In this document: one piece after another, positions 1 through 12,838 of the stretch
Numbering within the stretch: position 1 is the stretch's first letter
How the letters are laid out: every line of letters begins with the position of its first letter
From: Diplosphaera chodatii
Lineage: Eukaryota > Chlorophyta > Trebouxiophyceae > Prasiolales > Stichococcaceae
DNA: 64,000 nt
Assembly (NCBI GenBank): GCA_032358165.1
Contig: JAALGY010000016.1
Location: forward strand, 558,001 to 622,000
Reading direction: 5' to 3'
Made by a program: the position numbers and the translations under genes
The notes under the pieces: model-generated
Seen by the model: the letters and a program-made list of their open reading frames with translations, nothing else
What the model was told of the DNA's origin: nothing
Databases searched by the model: none

Positions 1-1419
1 CACCATTCACACGTGACTCGATTCAGAATTGCATGCATCAGGTTGCAAAGGCCGCGGCGGCTGCGGGCCAGCCGTGGGCAGGCAACGCCATTGCAGCGCT
101 GGTGCGCGCCGGCCTCGGCAGCGTGCAGCTCGCGCATGCAGAGGCTGCGGCGCAAGAGGCTTGGGTGCCCCCGACGCCTGGTGCCCAACGCCCAGATCCC
201 AGCAAGCCGAACAAAACGCTGGGCGAGGCAGCCGACATCCTGCAGGGTGCCGCTGAAGTGATGACTCCACCAGTGACATGCTCGCTTGCCAAGCAAGGCT
301 TGGTCGCCCCCTTGCTACAGGTGTCTGCCCACCTTGAGCACCCCGATACAGCAGCTGCTTCTGGGAAACTGGTGTTGCTGGGTCCATGCAACCTGTGCCA
401 CCTGCATACAAAGTCAATGCTAATCCGCATGTAGCGCCATAGGTTGCAGTGTGTTGCAGCCGTCTACAGATGCTGGTTGCTTGGTCACAGCAAGGCAGCA
501 GAGTAGGAACGCCACTGATCATGAGCATCGCAAAACTGCAGGCGCTGCCATGGCAAGCGTGCGCGTCGGGCAGAGCGGACAGCATGGCATCGTGGCTGCC
601 CACAGAGGCTGGCATCACTGCTACCTGCAAGATCCTCGCAAGAGTGCTGGCCGCTGATGCATCGGCTTGCGTGGGCGTGCTGCGGGATGGCAGCTGGGAT
701 GAGGCTGTGCAGTGTGTCAGGTGCGCACCGATGCAAATACTGATTAGGTCGCACTGAATGTGCTGAACTCCGAAAGCATCTGCAGCAACGGGTGGCCTTT
801 TGTGCACACACGCCTTCACCAGATGAGTCCTGGGTGCTTCGAATAGGGACCTGCAACCGCCGCCAGGCGCTGCTCCAGGGTGGCCTGAGCGGCGAGAGGC
901 AGTGTTGCGCACAGTGTCGGCCGTGTTGGAGGGCGGCAGCGGAGGCAGCAGCAAGACGAAGGGTAGCAGCGCAGCAGCAGCAGACGCTGCTGCCGTCGCC
1001 GCAGCAGACCGCGCCATGCAGCAGCTGTTGGTGAGCTGTGCAAAGGCATTTTCATCACTGGGTGTGAGACCTTGGCATGGTGGGTGGTGCAAGATGCTGA
1101 CCACAACCACATAAATAGGTACACAAACATAAAAAGTGGCAGCGATTTCCAGGCACTGGATACGTAATGTGTATAACGTTAAGCAACAGATGGGGCACGG
1201 ATGATCAGTCCACATTCGCGCTGCATGAAGGCAGAAGAGCAGCCTTCACACCGACCAAAGCAGCGCAGCAAGGCAGCCACCAAGCGTGCACGCAAGAAGG
1301 CAGCCAAGAAGCGGGCGGACGTTGCAGCAGCTCATGCGCTGCCTACTGAGGAGACGGCTCAGCTGGAGTACATGAATGCTCATTCCAGCGCTGCAGGCCA
1401 CATTATACAGAACATGTGA
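1..1419 (+). CDS. U-box family copy 1, 3' part only, stops before the U-box
   Basis: This is the 3' end of a family gene whose first ten exons lie left of the window. Exon 11 (42-320) encodes AAAAAGQPWAGNAIAALVRA and ends VTCSLAKQGLVAPLLQ. Exon 12 (542-720) ends VLRDGSWDEAVQCVR. Exon 13 (847-1030) contains AAADRAMQQLL. Exon 14 (1231-1419) starts AEEQPSHRPKQRSKAATKRA, a basic NLS-like run, and then reaches TGA at 1417-1419. Exon lengths (279, 179, 184, 189) and phases match the other copies and all GT/AG sites are present. The stop follows a one-base frame change relative to copy 2, and a decayed U-box lies downstream. The product would have the helical array and basic segment but no U-box. 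Expression is unknown; a pseudogene is the alternative. Confidence 0.75.
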
Positions 1420-1700
1420 TGGCTCAGGCTCGGTGAGCCTGCAGCGGCTGGTAGCAGACATTGGCGATCCTGCAACACCGGCAGACTTGCGGCCATCAAA
1501 CGGCAACGAAGGTCATGCGGAGACCCTGTGCTGAATAGCGATTGGAACGCTAGCTGCAGGGGAATGCCCTGGGGGCCGCTGGAGCAGCTCGCAGCCAACA
1601 TTGGATTGCACTCGGTCGACTTTCAGCCAGTGACCCAGAAAGCAGAACGCGACAATGTGCTGCATGCAACCGTGTGCTGCGCTACATGTATAGTATAGCA
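1420..1700 (+). pseudogene. Decayed U-box remnant of copy 1
   Basis: Directly after the stop of copy 1 the next frame reads CDGSGSVSLQRLVADIGDPA, matching the linker of copy 2 (CDGTGVVSLQQLVDSIDHPA). Around 1511-1530 the bases GGTCATGCGG-AGACCC-TGTGCTG echo the codons of VMRDPVL with one inserted base. About 1580-1640 still resembles LEEWLAANPGLHP (PLEQLAANIGLHS). Several frame changes and stops interrupt it. It is a dead U-box that explains why copy 1 ends early. Confidence 0.7.
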
Positions 1701-2025
1701 GCTGCGTCTAGGCCAAACTGGAAGACAACCAGTCTTGCAGGTGTATTAGAAGGAGCTTCGAGATATTTGGTTCTAGTGAGAGACGGTATGTCTCGGTGGG
1801 TCAACCATACAAGTCATATAGATAGTAGTCCACCCAGCAAGGCAGGCACCAGCATGTCAAGCGAAAGGTCTGCACGCTCTGTGAGTCTGTGTTCCACCAT
1901 GCGTGAGGCTGTGGATGCAAGCATGACATTACCATGTCGACCAGTCAGAACACGCCAGCAACGTGCAAGCCACTGCAGGTGCACGACCAGGGGTGTGCCG
2001 TACAATCTGTTATATAGGTCAATTT
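1701..2025. other. Spacer between tail-to-tail copies 1 and 2
   Basis: This stretch separates two convergent genes. Apart from possible 3' UTR sequence I see no conserved coding block, RNA gene or repeat. Open frames here have no resemblance to family exons and look like chance. Confidence 0.5.
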
Positions 2026-2207
2026 TCAGCTTGGCTGCAGCTGCTGGATCATGTTGCGCAGCGTGTGATTGGGCAGCACGACGTCTCCCTCATGAGGTAG
2101 TGGCTGGCGTGTGATAGGGTCCACCCCAGGGTAGGCTGCAAGCCACTCCTCCAGAGCCCCCTGCTCGGCTTTGACTTCGCTGCTGCATAGCACCACGACC
2201 TTGCCGC
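2026..2207 (-). pseudogene. Frame-shifted U-box remnant of copy 2
   Basis: In the frame next to exon 14 of copy 2 the sequence reads LPLSGKVVVLCSSEVKAEQG, then ALEEWLAAYPGVDPITRQPL and LPNHTLRNMIQQLQPS plus a stop. The MRDP core and the GHSFER loop of the U-box are lost or garbled, although the C-terminal half is well kept. It is out of frame with the upstream exon, so it is probably not translated with copy 2. Confidence 0.75.
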
Positions 2208-5200
2208 TCAGCGGGAGCGTGGCATGTCTGCATCTGCTGCAGGGTGGTCAATGCTGTCCACCAGCTGCTGCAGGCTCACAACGCCTGTACCATCGCATGT
2301 GCTGCATGCTGTGGCCTGCGCCGCTGAACGGGAGGTCATGGCGCCCGGGCTAGCCGCCTCATCTGCCTGCTGCACACTGGCTGCAGCACTGACCGCCCGC
2401 TTCTTGGCTGCCTTCTTGCGAGCACGCTCGGCGGCTGCCTTGCTGCAGAAGAGCGGCAGGCTGGCTTGCTGCTCTTCTACCTGCATCCACAATCGTAGCA
2501 ACGTCATGCTATGCAATCTCAGTAGTGATGCTGCAGTCCCCGCAATAGTCAGGTGAGCAGGATTGCTGAAAGCACGGAAGCCGGGCACTCGTCAGATCGA
2601 GGAACACGACAGGGCACCAGGTTCGTCTTTCTGTAGGGTGCGGAGCTCAGGCAATGCTGCAAAGCACACCTGCAGCTCCTGCATTGCAGTTTCAGACGCT
2701 GTTACAGCATCAGCATCCTTTGCTGCTGCTGCTGCCGCTGCTGCACGCTTGTGTGTCATGCGATGGCTGTCTCGTCTGCTGCCACTAAGCACGGCAGCCA
2801 CCTCGTGCAGCAGCGCCTCTCGCTGCTTGGCCCACTTTGCAGTCATCTGCGGTGGGGGCTGCAAGTCCCTACAGTAGTATGCACACTGCCGCACTGACAG
2901 CTTTATGGGTACCCACACACGCCGGTGTCAATGCACAGGCACCAGGCCAGCAGCTGCCACAGCGTAGCCCCACACGACAGATCCCACCTGACGCGCTGCG
3001 CTGCTGCGTCCCAGCTGCCACCCCGCAGCACAGCAGCACATGCTGGCGCGTCAGCAGCCAGTACTGCCGCCAGGATCCTGCATATGGCCCTGATCCCTTG
3101 CACGGTCACTCGCCAGGAAAGCCTGTCCGCCACCTCTGACGCAGGTGCTTGCCACGGCAGCACCTGCAACCGTTGCATGGTGACCATGAGATGCTGAATC
3201 CTTGCACATTGTGCAGGTGGCCCTGGTGGCCGTGCATTATTGTTAGCCTGTGCACACCAGCGCAAACAGATGTCGACTTCCACATGATGATACCTGACTT
3301 CTGCATGTTTCAGTACGCATAGTCGCAACAAACACCAGCGGTGCGAGGGGTCACGGGTGGCAGGGTTTGCCAAAGATCGGGTGCTGCAACAGGTGAGCCC
3401 ACCTCCAGCAGGGGCCCCACCAGGCCTTGCTGGGCCAATGTGCGGCAGACGGGCGGCGTCAGGGCCTGACGAGCAATGTCCTTCATGATGCTGGTCGCCG
3501 GACTCCGAATCATGTGCAGCTCCTGATCATCTGGCTTCAGGGCTTTGCGCGCTGTGATGGGCAGAGCCTGCTGCGCCGCAGCCTCTGCATGCGCTAGCCG
3601 GAAGGCGCCCAGGCCGCCACGCACCAGCGCTGTGACAGCACCCACTGACCACGGCTTGCCCGTGCTGCTTGCAGCCTGCAAGGCACACCCAAGCAGCTCG
3701 TCATGTCAGGATGTACTGCTTGCAGGGTGCCCACTTTTGTTGCCAGCTGCCACAGTAACCGTGGCGGTACCCGCATAAGACCATGTGCACCATCATACTG
3801 AATGAGTAGCAGGGGTGCCTAGACAGGGAAGCTGGACACCACAGATGCAGCCTGCGCTACCTGTGCGGCTGTCCTCAGTGCGTCTGCGGCACAGAGCAGC
3901 CCAGGAGCGAGGCAGCTGCTGGTCTCGTCGGCGTCTTTCAGGCCGTCGCACCAGCTCCGTATGTTCCTGCATCTGCAGGCTTGCGGTGCCTGCACAATGC
4001 ACAGGAGTTCAACGCCACCTTGTCCAGGCTGCCGCTCATTTATCAAGCTACAATCAAGAAACAGCTGGAATGCGTCTGGCCATCCGGTCAGGGTGGCAAG
4101 TGCTTCCGTCTAGCAGGTAATATGAGGCATCATCTCCACACATGAAGGAAAAGCTGTATCATAGGCAGAAAGGCTGGCGCTGACCTGCAGCGATGCCGCA
4201 AGTGCAGCAACGGTTCCAGACTCGTAGACACAGTTGGTGTCCACCGTGGCATCGAGGACAGACATCGCAAGCACCCACTGCAGCAGCATGCACGGCAGCT
4301 GAGCGTTCCAATGCCGCATGGATAAGTCTGGAACCAAGTGCTTCGACAGCCATGTGTCAGGCTGTAGGTGCAACTGCACAGATGCATGCTATCACTCACA
4401 TTCATGTCTAGAGCCATATGCTCTGCATTGAGGTCCAGCAGCAGGGCCGCCTGCAACAAGCAGACATACCCGGTGCTGTCATAATCTAACATGGTGCGGT
4501 GCGCTGTTGCAGCATCCACACAGGCACAGCTGGTTAACAGTACTGCTGGTAGCCAGAACAATCTGCACCACTGCCGAGCTTGCTGGACCGTGAAGAGAAC
4601 ATCACCTGCCACCAGAGCACTGTACAGTAGCATGGCAGAGTGCACACCCCATGTCACCTGATCGGCAAGTGAGAGCTGCTCCATGGGAATGCCGTTGGCT
4701 GGCGGCCCCTGAGCCATGCTGCCAGATATCACGGCTTGCGGATGATCAGTGGCCCAGGAGATGGCCAGCCGCTGTACTTGGGCCATAAGCGACATCAGAG
4801 CGGATCTGGCTGCCAATGAACCGTCTGCAGGACAAGGAGGTACGCCTGGAGGCATCAAGTACTTGTGCTTGTAGAACGACAGTACCATCATGATCAGCCA
4901 AGTGCTGCACCGACACTCGACGGCCAGAAGCCTCGAGCAAGGGCGGGGTGCTGCATCGCGGCAGAGGAATGCACTGGTGGTCAAGGCGCACGCAGCGAGG
5001 TGTAGTTGGCGATGAGCGACAGGTGCGAGAAGAGGCGGATGTGTCGCGGGGCTGCGAGGTGGTCGACCGCAGTGCGCAGCACCCTTGTGACGCCGGCACA
5101 CAGTGCTGGCATCCCTGGAGCGTAGGTCGCCTTGTCTGTGTGGCAACACACAGCATGGCATTCAGTGCTGCAAGTTGCCAAATTACCCTCCATATCATAC

Positions 5201-7173
5201 AATGCTGGGCGTCCAAGTCAGATGAGAGTTAGAGCGTGAGATTATCTGCAGTGCACATGCATTTGTACAGGCCCTGGATCTCAGGTTGGAAGCCCCGCAA
5301 GGGGCAGCATGCGTGGCAACAACGTGCAAAGCCGCACGCAAGCCAGTGCACAGTAGCAGCCCACCAATTGTTATCACCACGTGGTCGACTGCGTACTGCA
5401 GCTCCGCCACACAGTCTGCAGGCTCGTTGCCCAGTGACCCCGGAGGCCAGAACCCAGCTGCAGCTGCGCGCTGCTCCAGCTGCATTCCGTTCACAACCTG
5501 CAGGAGGGCATGCGATGATGTCAACACCATGCACAATCATCTGAAACAGCGCAGTAGTGGACGCCTCACGGAGACGACACCCCATCAAACGCACCACTTC
5601 TTCGTTCCATGTCTACTCAGCGGCCAGCGATGTGGAACTTGCATACAGCCAGGAAAGGGTAAGCCCGGCAGGTGCAACTTCTGCAGCACCTGTTCCAGCA
5701 GCTGCCCCAGGGTGTCCAGCAGCTGCCGCTTGTCAAGAGCGCTGCACAGCCTGCTGTGACCCCGGATGCCATGCAGCACGCTGAATGCCATCCTTGGCAG
5801 CCAGACGCCGGTCTCACGCAGCTCAGCAGCACTCCTGAACGGCTGGCTGGGCTGCTGCCTGCTGCTCGTTGGCTGCTGCCGGTCATCTGCCCTACTGCTG
5901 ACGTCAGCTGACCATCGGGTATATGCGCTGACTATTGCACGCAGGAGCTCGAACAGGTCTTTTGCAATCTTCTGCAGAGCAGAACACATCACACCTGGAC
6001 CTCGGCACAACATTCAACCTGCTGAGCATGTTGACTGCAGGGTCCTGTACTGCTCATGCCAGCGTGCTCACCGCAAGGGCAGCAGGCACGCAGGAAGGCC
6101 AAAGAAGGAGAAAGTCAGTCTGCTGCAACATTTACGGGTATATACATAAGGCCGACGTTCTGGCTGAGGCGCGCATGGCCCTGTCCACTCACCTGACGCG
6201 CACTTGCTGCAGTTGTCTGCCTATGGCTCCCTGCTTCTGCGCCCTGTCCTCTGCTGCCCTCATTTGCCAGGAACGAATCGGTCAGCAGGACGGCGACGCA
6301 GGCTCGCTGCAGCGAGGTGGGCACGCTCTCCCGTATGCCCACAGCTGCAGGGCGCAGCTCGCCCGGACCCATGACGCTGAAGGCCGCGTACACGCGGCGC
6401 AGCACGCTGCTGGGCAGCCAGCGGCGGCGCTTGTCGCCAGCGGCCTGCATCAGGCCGCAGCCCAGGCAGGCGGCCGCGTCTGGGTCCGCCGCCGCCAGCG
6501 CCTGCACCCCGCCTGCCAGCTCGATGGCTGCAAGTATGTCGGTCGCACCCCGCGCCAGGGATACTGCCTCGTGGCAAGGGATGTCAAACTGGCTGTGCCG
6601 GCAGCCCAGCTGCTCGGCCAGCTCGATCAGCTCTGCTCTGGCGGTGCTTTTGTCCTTGCCAAAAGTCCTCCACTCTTGATCTATGACCAGTCGCAGGTGG
6701 GGAAAACGCTCTGTGCCAAAAAGTGCTCTTTAGTCCTCCAGTTGATGCTGAGCGTGAACTGAGTACCGCTCATCTGTCAGGAAGGCTGCTGTCTTCGTTG
6801 CAACTTGTTGCGGCAAGGTCAGAGGGACGTACGTGATAGACTGGTTGCGCAGGCGCCAGCATTCAGCCACGATGGGAAGCGAGCGGCGCACCACGATGTG
6901 CTGAGCTCCTTGTGCAGCTGTAAAGGGCCCATAAAGCCTGCAAATGATCAGATGTCTGCCTGGGAAGCAGCATTATTGCAGGATGCGGCATCCCAGACCG
7001 GATCTCTTTTGCTCTTGCGTGATAGTGCAACAGCCATGGATCCCACGGTCACCGTGTCTGACTATCACATCCTTCTCTGCGCCCCAGTCCTTTTCATCAA
7101 GACCCCACACGATCAGGTCGTGTGGTCGGTTGAGTAGCCGAGTTGACAGGATCAGCAGCACTGGGCGATCCAT
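2208..7173 (-). CDS. U-box family copy 2: RRM-like/helical-array protein ending before the U-box
   Basis: Fourteen exons: 7173-7053, 6937-6833, 6710-6193, 5971-5690, 5497-5365, 5135-4992, 4824-4658, 4450-4400, 4277-4185, 3989-3861, 3675-3403, 3163-2988, 2868-2670, 2480-2208. The start ATG at 7173 gives MDRPVLLILSTRLLNRPHDL, followed by IVWGLDEKDWGAEKDVIVRHG, the RRM-like first strand and helix. Exon 2 holds STSWCAARFPSW. All phases agree and I found no internal stop, giving 887 residues. Exon 14 carries SKAAAERARKKAAKKRA, a basic NLS-like stretch, and then ends PAADADMPRSR at a TGA just where WWRCPLSG should begin. A damaged U-box follows in another frame. Either a stable U-box-less paralogue or an early pseudogene; the long intact upstream frame favours recent or selected retention. 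Confidence 0.78.
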
Positions 7174-7689
7174 GTTGTAGCACTTTGCTCGCTTCTGCGT
7201 CTGCTACGTCGTCATAGACGACCTTGCGCTCAGAGCAGCAAAACACCCCTTTCTACAGTGGCCAGATTGCTGATAGCGCAACGGAAGAGGTTGAAAGCCC
7301 AGGCCAAAGGCCATGCTTCCCAAGGCAGTTGCTGGCAAGGTGGTGACGTGGTTCAAGTCCGCCAGTAAAACCGCCAACAGGTGTAGCCACTGGGTTGCTT
7401 GTTGAGCAGCCACTTTCCGCGAAAGCGTCTATCTGTTAATGGCAGCGGTCATCACGAAGAGTGCTCAAGTTGGGAACATTACGAGAGTCCATCTGTACGA
7501 AGGAGATCTGCGGATGTACAATATTGGGTGCTGAGACGACTGACTTCTTGTATCGATGAAGCACGGTTGTACCACACTGTGACATGGCATGGTGAGAATA
7601 ACTCAGGCATCAAATACACGGCCATCGTTCTCTAGCCTATAGCATCCGCATATAGCACTGTTGCTGTTTTGTGAGCTTTCCCTGCTGCG
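7174..7689. other. Upstream region of copy 2 / downstream of copy 3
   Basis: Non-coding spacer between two head-to-tail minus-strand genes. It contains the GGCGG-type element at 7359-7375 and nothing else I can assign. Open frames in it are short and unrelated to the family exons. Confidence 0.55.
7359..7375 (-). promoter_or_regulatory. Conserved double-GGCGG upstream element, copy 2
   Basis: On the minus strand this reads GGCGGTTTTACTGGCGG, 186 bp before the ATG of copy 2. The same 17-bp pattern, GGCGGTTTNTYYGGCGG, stands at similar distance before copies 3, 7, 8 and 10. Two GGCGG units repeat with 12-bp spacing. The TTGGCGG core resembles E2F-type sites, but that is only a resemblance. Confidence 0.5.
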
Positions 7690-10600
7690 TCAGCCCAGAT
7701 GCAGCTGCTGGATCATGTTGCGCAGGGCATGGTTGGGCAGCATGGCACCTGCACCCGTTGGCACCTGCTCCCTACAGAGCGGGTGCACTCCAGGGTTGGC
7801 TGCCAGCCACTCCTCCAGAGCAGCCCGCTCGAAGCTGTGGCCACCGCTGCCGCACAACACCGGGTCTCGCATCACCTTGCCGCTCAGTGGGCAGCGCCAC
7901 CATTCTGCTGCTGCGGGCTGATGACCATCGGATGTTGCTGGCTGCTGCGGCGGCAAGTTCGCATTGTCTGCGGCATCAGTTGTTATGTTTGCAGCTCCCG
8001 GCATCTCTAAAGCTGCCGCTGGCTGCTGGCCGCCCGCCGCTGATTGGCTGCTTGGGTCACTGATTGCAGTCTTGCCCGGGCAGCAGCTGTCTGCGGCAGG
8101 CTGCCCTGTTTGAGTGGTGTCATGGCTGTCTGGAACAGCTTCAGACGCCCGCAGCCTGGCTGCCTTCTTGCGGGCACGCTTCGAAGCAGCCTTGCTGCGC
8201 TGGCCGGGGGCTTCAGCTGACTGCTCTGCAGCCTGCATGCACTGGCATTATGATCACACGCCCGCAAATCCTCTGCTGGCATTGCTGCTGCCTTTCGGTT
8301 GATTTGCCGCAGCAGATGTCAGACCAACTACTTGGCGGCCATCTGCACAACACCTGTTCAGGCGGCACAGCGCACCAGCAGCTCCTGCATGGCGCGCTCT
8401 GCTGCTGCGAGGGCTTTGGCTTCGGCATCTGCACTGGACGAGCTGCTGCATGTGTGTGCCTCACAGCCGGGCCCATCAACGCCCGCCAGCACGGCCTCTA
8501 CCCTTGACAGCATATCCTCCCGACCTGCCCGTGTGTTGAGCTTTGCTGGCGGCTGCAGGTCCCTGCGTCGCAACGACCACTGTTGCCGGCAGGTAGACGC
8601 CGAGCCTGCTGAGTGGCAGTTGCACGCAACAATGGTTCATTGTACAGATGCTGAGGGACTACTGCAGACATAGGCATAGTGTTGTGTGTGCTCACATTGT
8701 GTCTCACCTGCAGCGCTGCTTTGCCGCATCCCAGCTGCCATTCTGCCGTACAGTCTCCTGCATCTGCTTGTCGCTCGCCAGCACCGCTGCCAGAATGTTG
8801 CAGATGCCCGTAGTTCCCACCACGACGGCGTCCCATGATGCGGCGTTATCCGCATCCTCTGTCGATGTACGCCTCGATGGCAGCGCCTGCGGTAGCTGAT
8901 CAAGCAAGCCCGATCATCCATCCAAATCATCATGACAGACATACAAAGCCCCAACATAAACAAACTGTTCCACACGAGTCAGCACTCTGACGCTGTTGCT
9001 TTTGCCTTCCAAAGGCAGCATTCCGACCCCGCATGCAGGCAAATCATGGGTCTGGCTTACAGAAGCAGCTGGCAGGGCACCCTTCATAGTGGCAGAATAA
9101 GCTTGCAATCGGGAACATCAGTTGCAACACAGGCAAGTGGTGGACAGCATGGGTGCGCCCACCTCCAGAAGGGGGGGAACCAGGCCTCGATCTGCCAGGG
9201 TACACGCAAGATGCGGTGTCAGGAGCTTACTGACGCCCATCAGGATGCTGCCTGCCCATCGCCGCGTGTCATATGGCTTGCGGGGATCCGGCTGCCCAGA
9301 AGCACGCACTGTGGAGGGCAGAGCGTCCTGCGCTGCAGCCTCTGCGCGGGCCAGCTGCATGCTGCCGAGGCCGCCTCGCACCAGCGCTGCGATGGCGTCC
9401 CCTGCCCACGGCTTGCCCGCAGCAGCCATTCTCTCGGCACACTGCAGGGTGCAAACGAGCTGCACCTTTTGCTGAAGCCAGATGGTGCTTGGCTCAGGGA
9501 GCTCACGCCTCCGTTCACGGCTGTCACTGCAGATGGCTGCTCGGATCTGAGGTGAAATCGCGCGCTGGCAAACACAAGGCCCGAGCGGGACAGGCAAGGA
9601 GGACACCAGCACGTGTGTGCTGTCCGATGCTCACTACACCTGCGTGGCTTTCACGAGTACACCAGCAGCAGCGAACAGCCCTGGAGCGAGGCAGCTGCTG
9701 GCGTCTTCCTGCCAGTGGCCGTTGGTAAGGCCTCGCACATTCTTGCTTGGGGGCACCTGCGCAATCAGATCCTTTACCTGCGTCATACAACCGTTCGCAT
9801 ATTGATCTGCACACTCTTCAAACGTGCAACAGTTGCAATGTCAGGTGACCACCTGCAGTGCCATTGCCAGGGCATTCAGTGCCCCCATGTCGAAAATGGA
9901 GCTGATGTGGACTGTGTGATCCACCTCAGAGCCCCCGAGTGTGCTCTGCAGGGTGAACAGGCACCCGCTTGTACGACATGCTTGTACTAGAAGGTCGATG
10001 GCATGGTAAGGCAGTGCAACTGCACAGAGATAGATGTCATGCCACTCACACGTACTGACGCCGCCAATAGGAAAGCATTGACGTCCATGAGCAGAGCCAA
10101 CTGCACCGAGCAACATGACTCTTCATCACCCAAATAACTGCCAGTTCACGGCCAGAAGGCAGGAGGCAGTGAAGGAGATGCCGGCAACGAACAAGACTCA
10201 AAACGACTGCATGGCACTGCGTGATCACGCAGGCTCAGGGCATAGCCCTGCATACCAATGCAGCTGTTCTGCTGTTGTGACCAGACTCTGCACAAGGCTG
10301 CAGCCCTGCAGCGCACCTGGTCGGCGCGAGAGAGCAGCTGCACATAGTCCACATCTGGGGGACCCTCCACCACACTGTCAGGTGGCGCCTCCTGTGATGC
10401 ACTGCTGAGCCAGGGACCGGCCAGCTGCTGGACACGCACCAGCTGCGGCATCAGGGTGCAGATGTCTGTCCAGGCAGGAGGGTCTGCAAGCGCAGCACTG
10501 AGGCTGTGGGTGCTCAGTCGGAGTCTGCCGCTGATGCTGCAGTCTGAAAGGCTTGTATGTTGCAACCCTTTTTCCAGGAGCAAGGCAAATTGCAGTTGAC

Positions 10601-12838
10601 ACTAGAGTGTTGTGCACAGCTTTTGGGATGAAAGTGGCACAGAGCTGAAGGGAGGCACCAAGCATGGTGACGTGTGTAAGCATGGATAGGTGGAAGAGCA
10701 GCGCTGTGTGCCGGGGTGTTGCAAGGTGGTCGAGCGCAGCACGCAGGGCCCTCGTGATGGCGCCATGTAGTGCTCGCACACCCATATCAATGCGGTCCAC
10801 AAACTCTGTGCAGAGACACACAGCAAGCCTCTGATTGAGGCCAGCTGTCGGCCCAGTGATCGGCTGTTGCCAGTAGTGGCGTGTGAGCATGCAAAAATGC
10901 TGTGCACCGGCTGCTCAGGCACCCCTTGCAGACTTGCATGGAACTCCAGTCTTGCTGGTGCAGCATGCACGCATGTACATCTTGCTGGCTGTGCAAGTGC
11001 TGCTTGTCCTGTATACAGTATCTTACCCAGATCTTGCAGGAACGCCGCGACCGCAAGGTGCAGCTGCCCTACGCAGCAGATGGTGGCTGGCTCCGGGGGC
11101 CACAGCCCAGCCGCAGCCGCGCGCTGGCTCTGCTGCATGCAGGTGACAACCTGCGCACCGGGCGGGGAGAGGCCTGATCAGCAGATCAGCCTTTCCAGGC
11201 AACATTGTCATCTTGATGTGCCAGCCGTCTGCATCAAAGCTGCTTTCCACACTGCCTGAATCCAACATGATCATCCAGATGCTCAGCGGGGAACGGCACT
11301 TTGCAGAAGCAAGCAGTGACACACCCTTCGGACCAGCTGCCCCAGGGTGGCCAGCAGCTGCCGCATGTCGACTGCGCAGCTCACATCTGGCTCTCGCAAG
11401 AAGTTCAGCAGGATGTTTGCCGCGTTTGACAGCCCGTTGCCGCTCTCACGCAGCTCCCATGTCGATTTGAGCAGCTGGGCAGACTGCGGCGAGCTGCGAG
11501 TCTGCCGCTGCTGCTGTTGGACTGCCCTGCCAGCATCCGCCGACCAGTCTGCAAGCGCATCTGCTATTGCGTGCAGCAGCTGGATGCAGCCCGGTGCAAT
11601 CTCCTGCGGCCATCAACACTGTAGGCTAGACCCTGCACTCACGTATGCCCTGACGTACACATCTATCAGCTCAACTGTGCCAGCCAGGTTTAGAAAAACA
11701 GCAGGGAGCCCACTATACATGCTGCTGCCCAGGACGCATGCATGGCTATGGTCACTCAGTATATAAGAGGCTCTCAGTGTCCTGGATGATCACATCAAGG
11801 CCTGTTAGCCCACCTGGCCCAACGCGGCCGCTTGTACAGCCCCCTGGATCCTGGCCTGTCTGTCCAACCCGCTGGCGAAAGGCATCTGGCCGCAGGAGTG
11901 CGTGGGTGAGCCGGACGGCTGTGCAGGCGTACTGCGAGGAGCCAGGTGCGCCCTCCCGGAGCTCAGCAGTCGCGGCCCTCAGGTTGCCCGGTCCCAGCGC
12001 TGCGAAGGCGCACTCCAGACGGCAGACCATGTCCTCAGGCAGCAGGCAGCGGCTCGGGTCGCCAACAGCCAGCATAAGCGCATGTCCCAGGCGGGCGGCC
12101 GCCGCGGGGTCTGCTGCTGCAAGCGTCTGCACTCCGCCAGCCCGTTCAACGGCGGACAGTATGTGAGCTGCGCCCCGCGTCAAGCCGATTCCTTCGTGGC
12201 GTGGATGTGGATGCAGCTTCTGCTGGCAGCCTAGCATCTCGGCCAGCTGTATCAGACCCGCTGTGGCTGTCGCTTGGCTGCTGCCAAACAGTGCCGGCCA
12301 GTCTGGCTCGACGCTTACATGCAAAGCGGACCGCTCTGTGCAGACAGCAGCACTGCGTTTAACCAGTGCAAGACACATACTGAAGCCCGTTGCAGCTCCT
12401 GCTCATCACAAGCCTTTGATGCCGCTGAGCGGCGTTTGCATGTGCGAAAGGCTCGCTTCTTGTGAGTGCGCAGCACCATTAAAAAAGCGCACTCTGCAAA
12501 GTAGTTGCACAGGCTTCTGCGGCTGCCAAAGAAGGGAAGGCGACTGCACACCACGCCGCGTCGCCCTCGTCGTGAAGCTCAACTTCGTCACCTACGCTAC
12601 CTGTGGAGGAATGCAGATTGTCCTCATGATTACAATGACAGCATGCGGCAGTGCGTGCGCTGGAAGGACGCAGCCACCAGCAGGAAACCCTAACGGTCAC
12701 CATGGTCGGCCATACAGTCCAGCGCTCGACTCCAGTAGTTCCTGAACTTCGGTCCCCAAACAAGAAGTGAAGGCGACCTGGCGCCTGTGCGCTCTGGCTG
12801 ACCTGTCTGCTGGCCGCCTGGCCCATATTGTATGACAT
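7690..12838 (-). CDS. U-box family copy 3: RRM-like, helical array, C-terminal U-box
   Basis: Exons: exon 1 ending 12701, 12600-12493, 12335 to about 11824 or 11814, 11603-11325, 11150-11027, 10805-10659, 10465-10317, 10100-10050, 9945-9853, 9756-9640, 9441-9163, 8886-8708, 8562-8376, 8232-7690. Exon 1 has SPSLLVWGPKFRNYWSRALD and exon 2 has GDAAWCAVAFPSLAAAEACA. Exon 14 has KAASKRARKKAARLRA, a Gln/Ala/Pro-rich linker and an intact U-box (WWRCPLSGKVMRDPVLCGSG, GHSFERAALEEWLAANPGVH, LPNHALRNMIQQLHLG). Probable E3 ubiquitin ligase. Two doubts remain. The only good ATGs (12838, 12826) are out of frame with SLLVWG by one base. The 3' splice phase of exon 3 fits only if the donor is GTTGGG at 11823 rather than the usual GTGGGC at 11813. 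Confidence 0.8.

Noticed and set aside
7..1215. Minus-strand open frame of 402 codons across copy 1
   Set aside because: It runs antisense over exons 11-13 and their introns, matches nothing, and reflects GC-rich codons of the sense exons.
4130..5161. Minus-strand open frame of 343 codons as a separate gene
   Set aside because: It joins exon 7 of copy 2 with introns and with other exons out of frame; conserved splice sites explain the region better.
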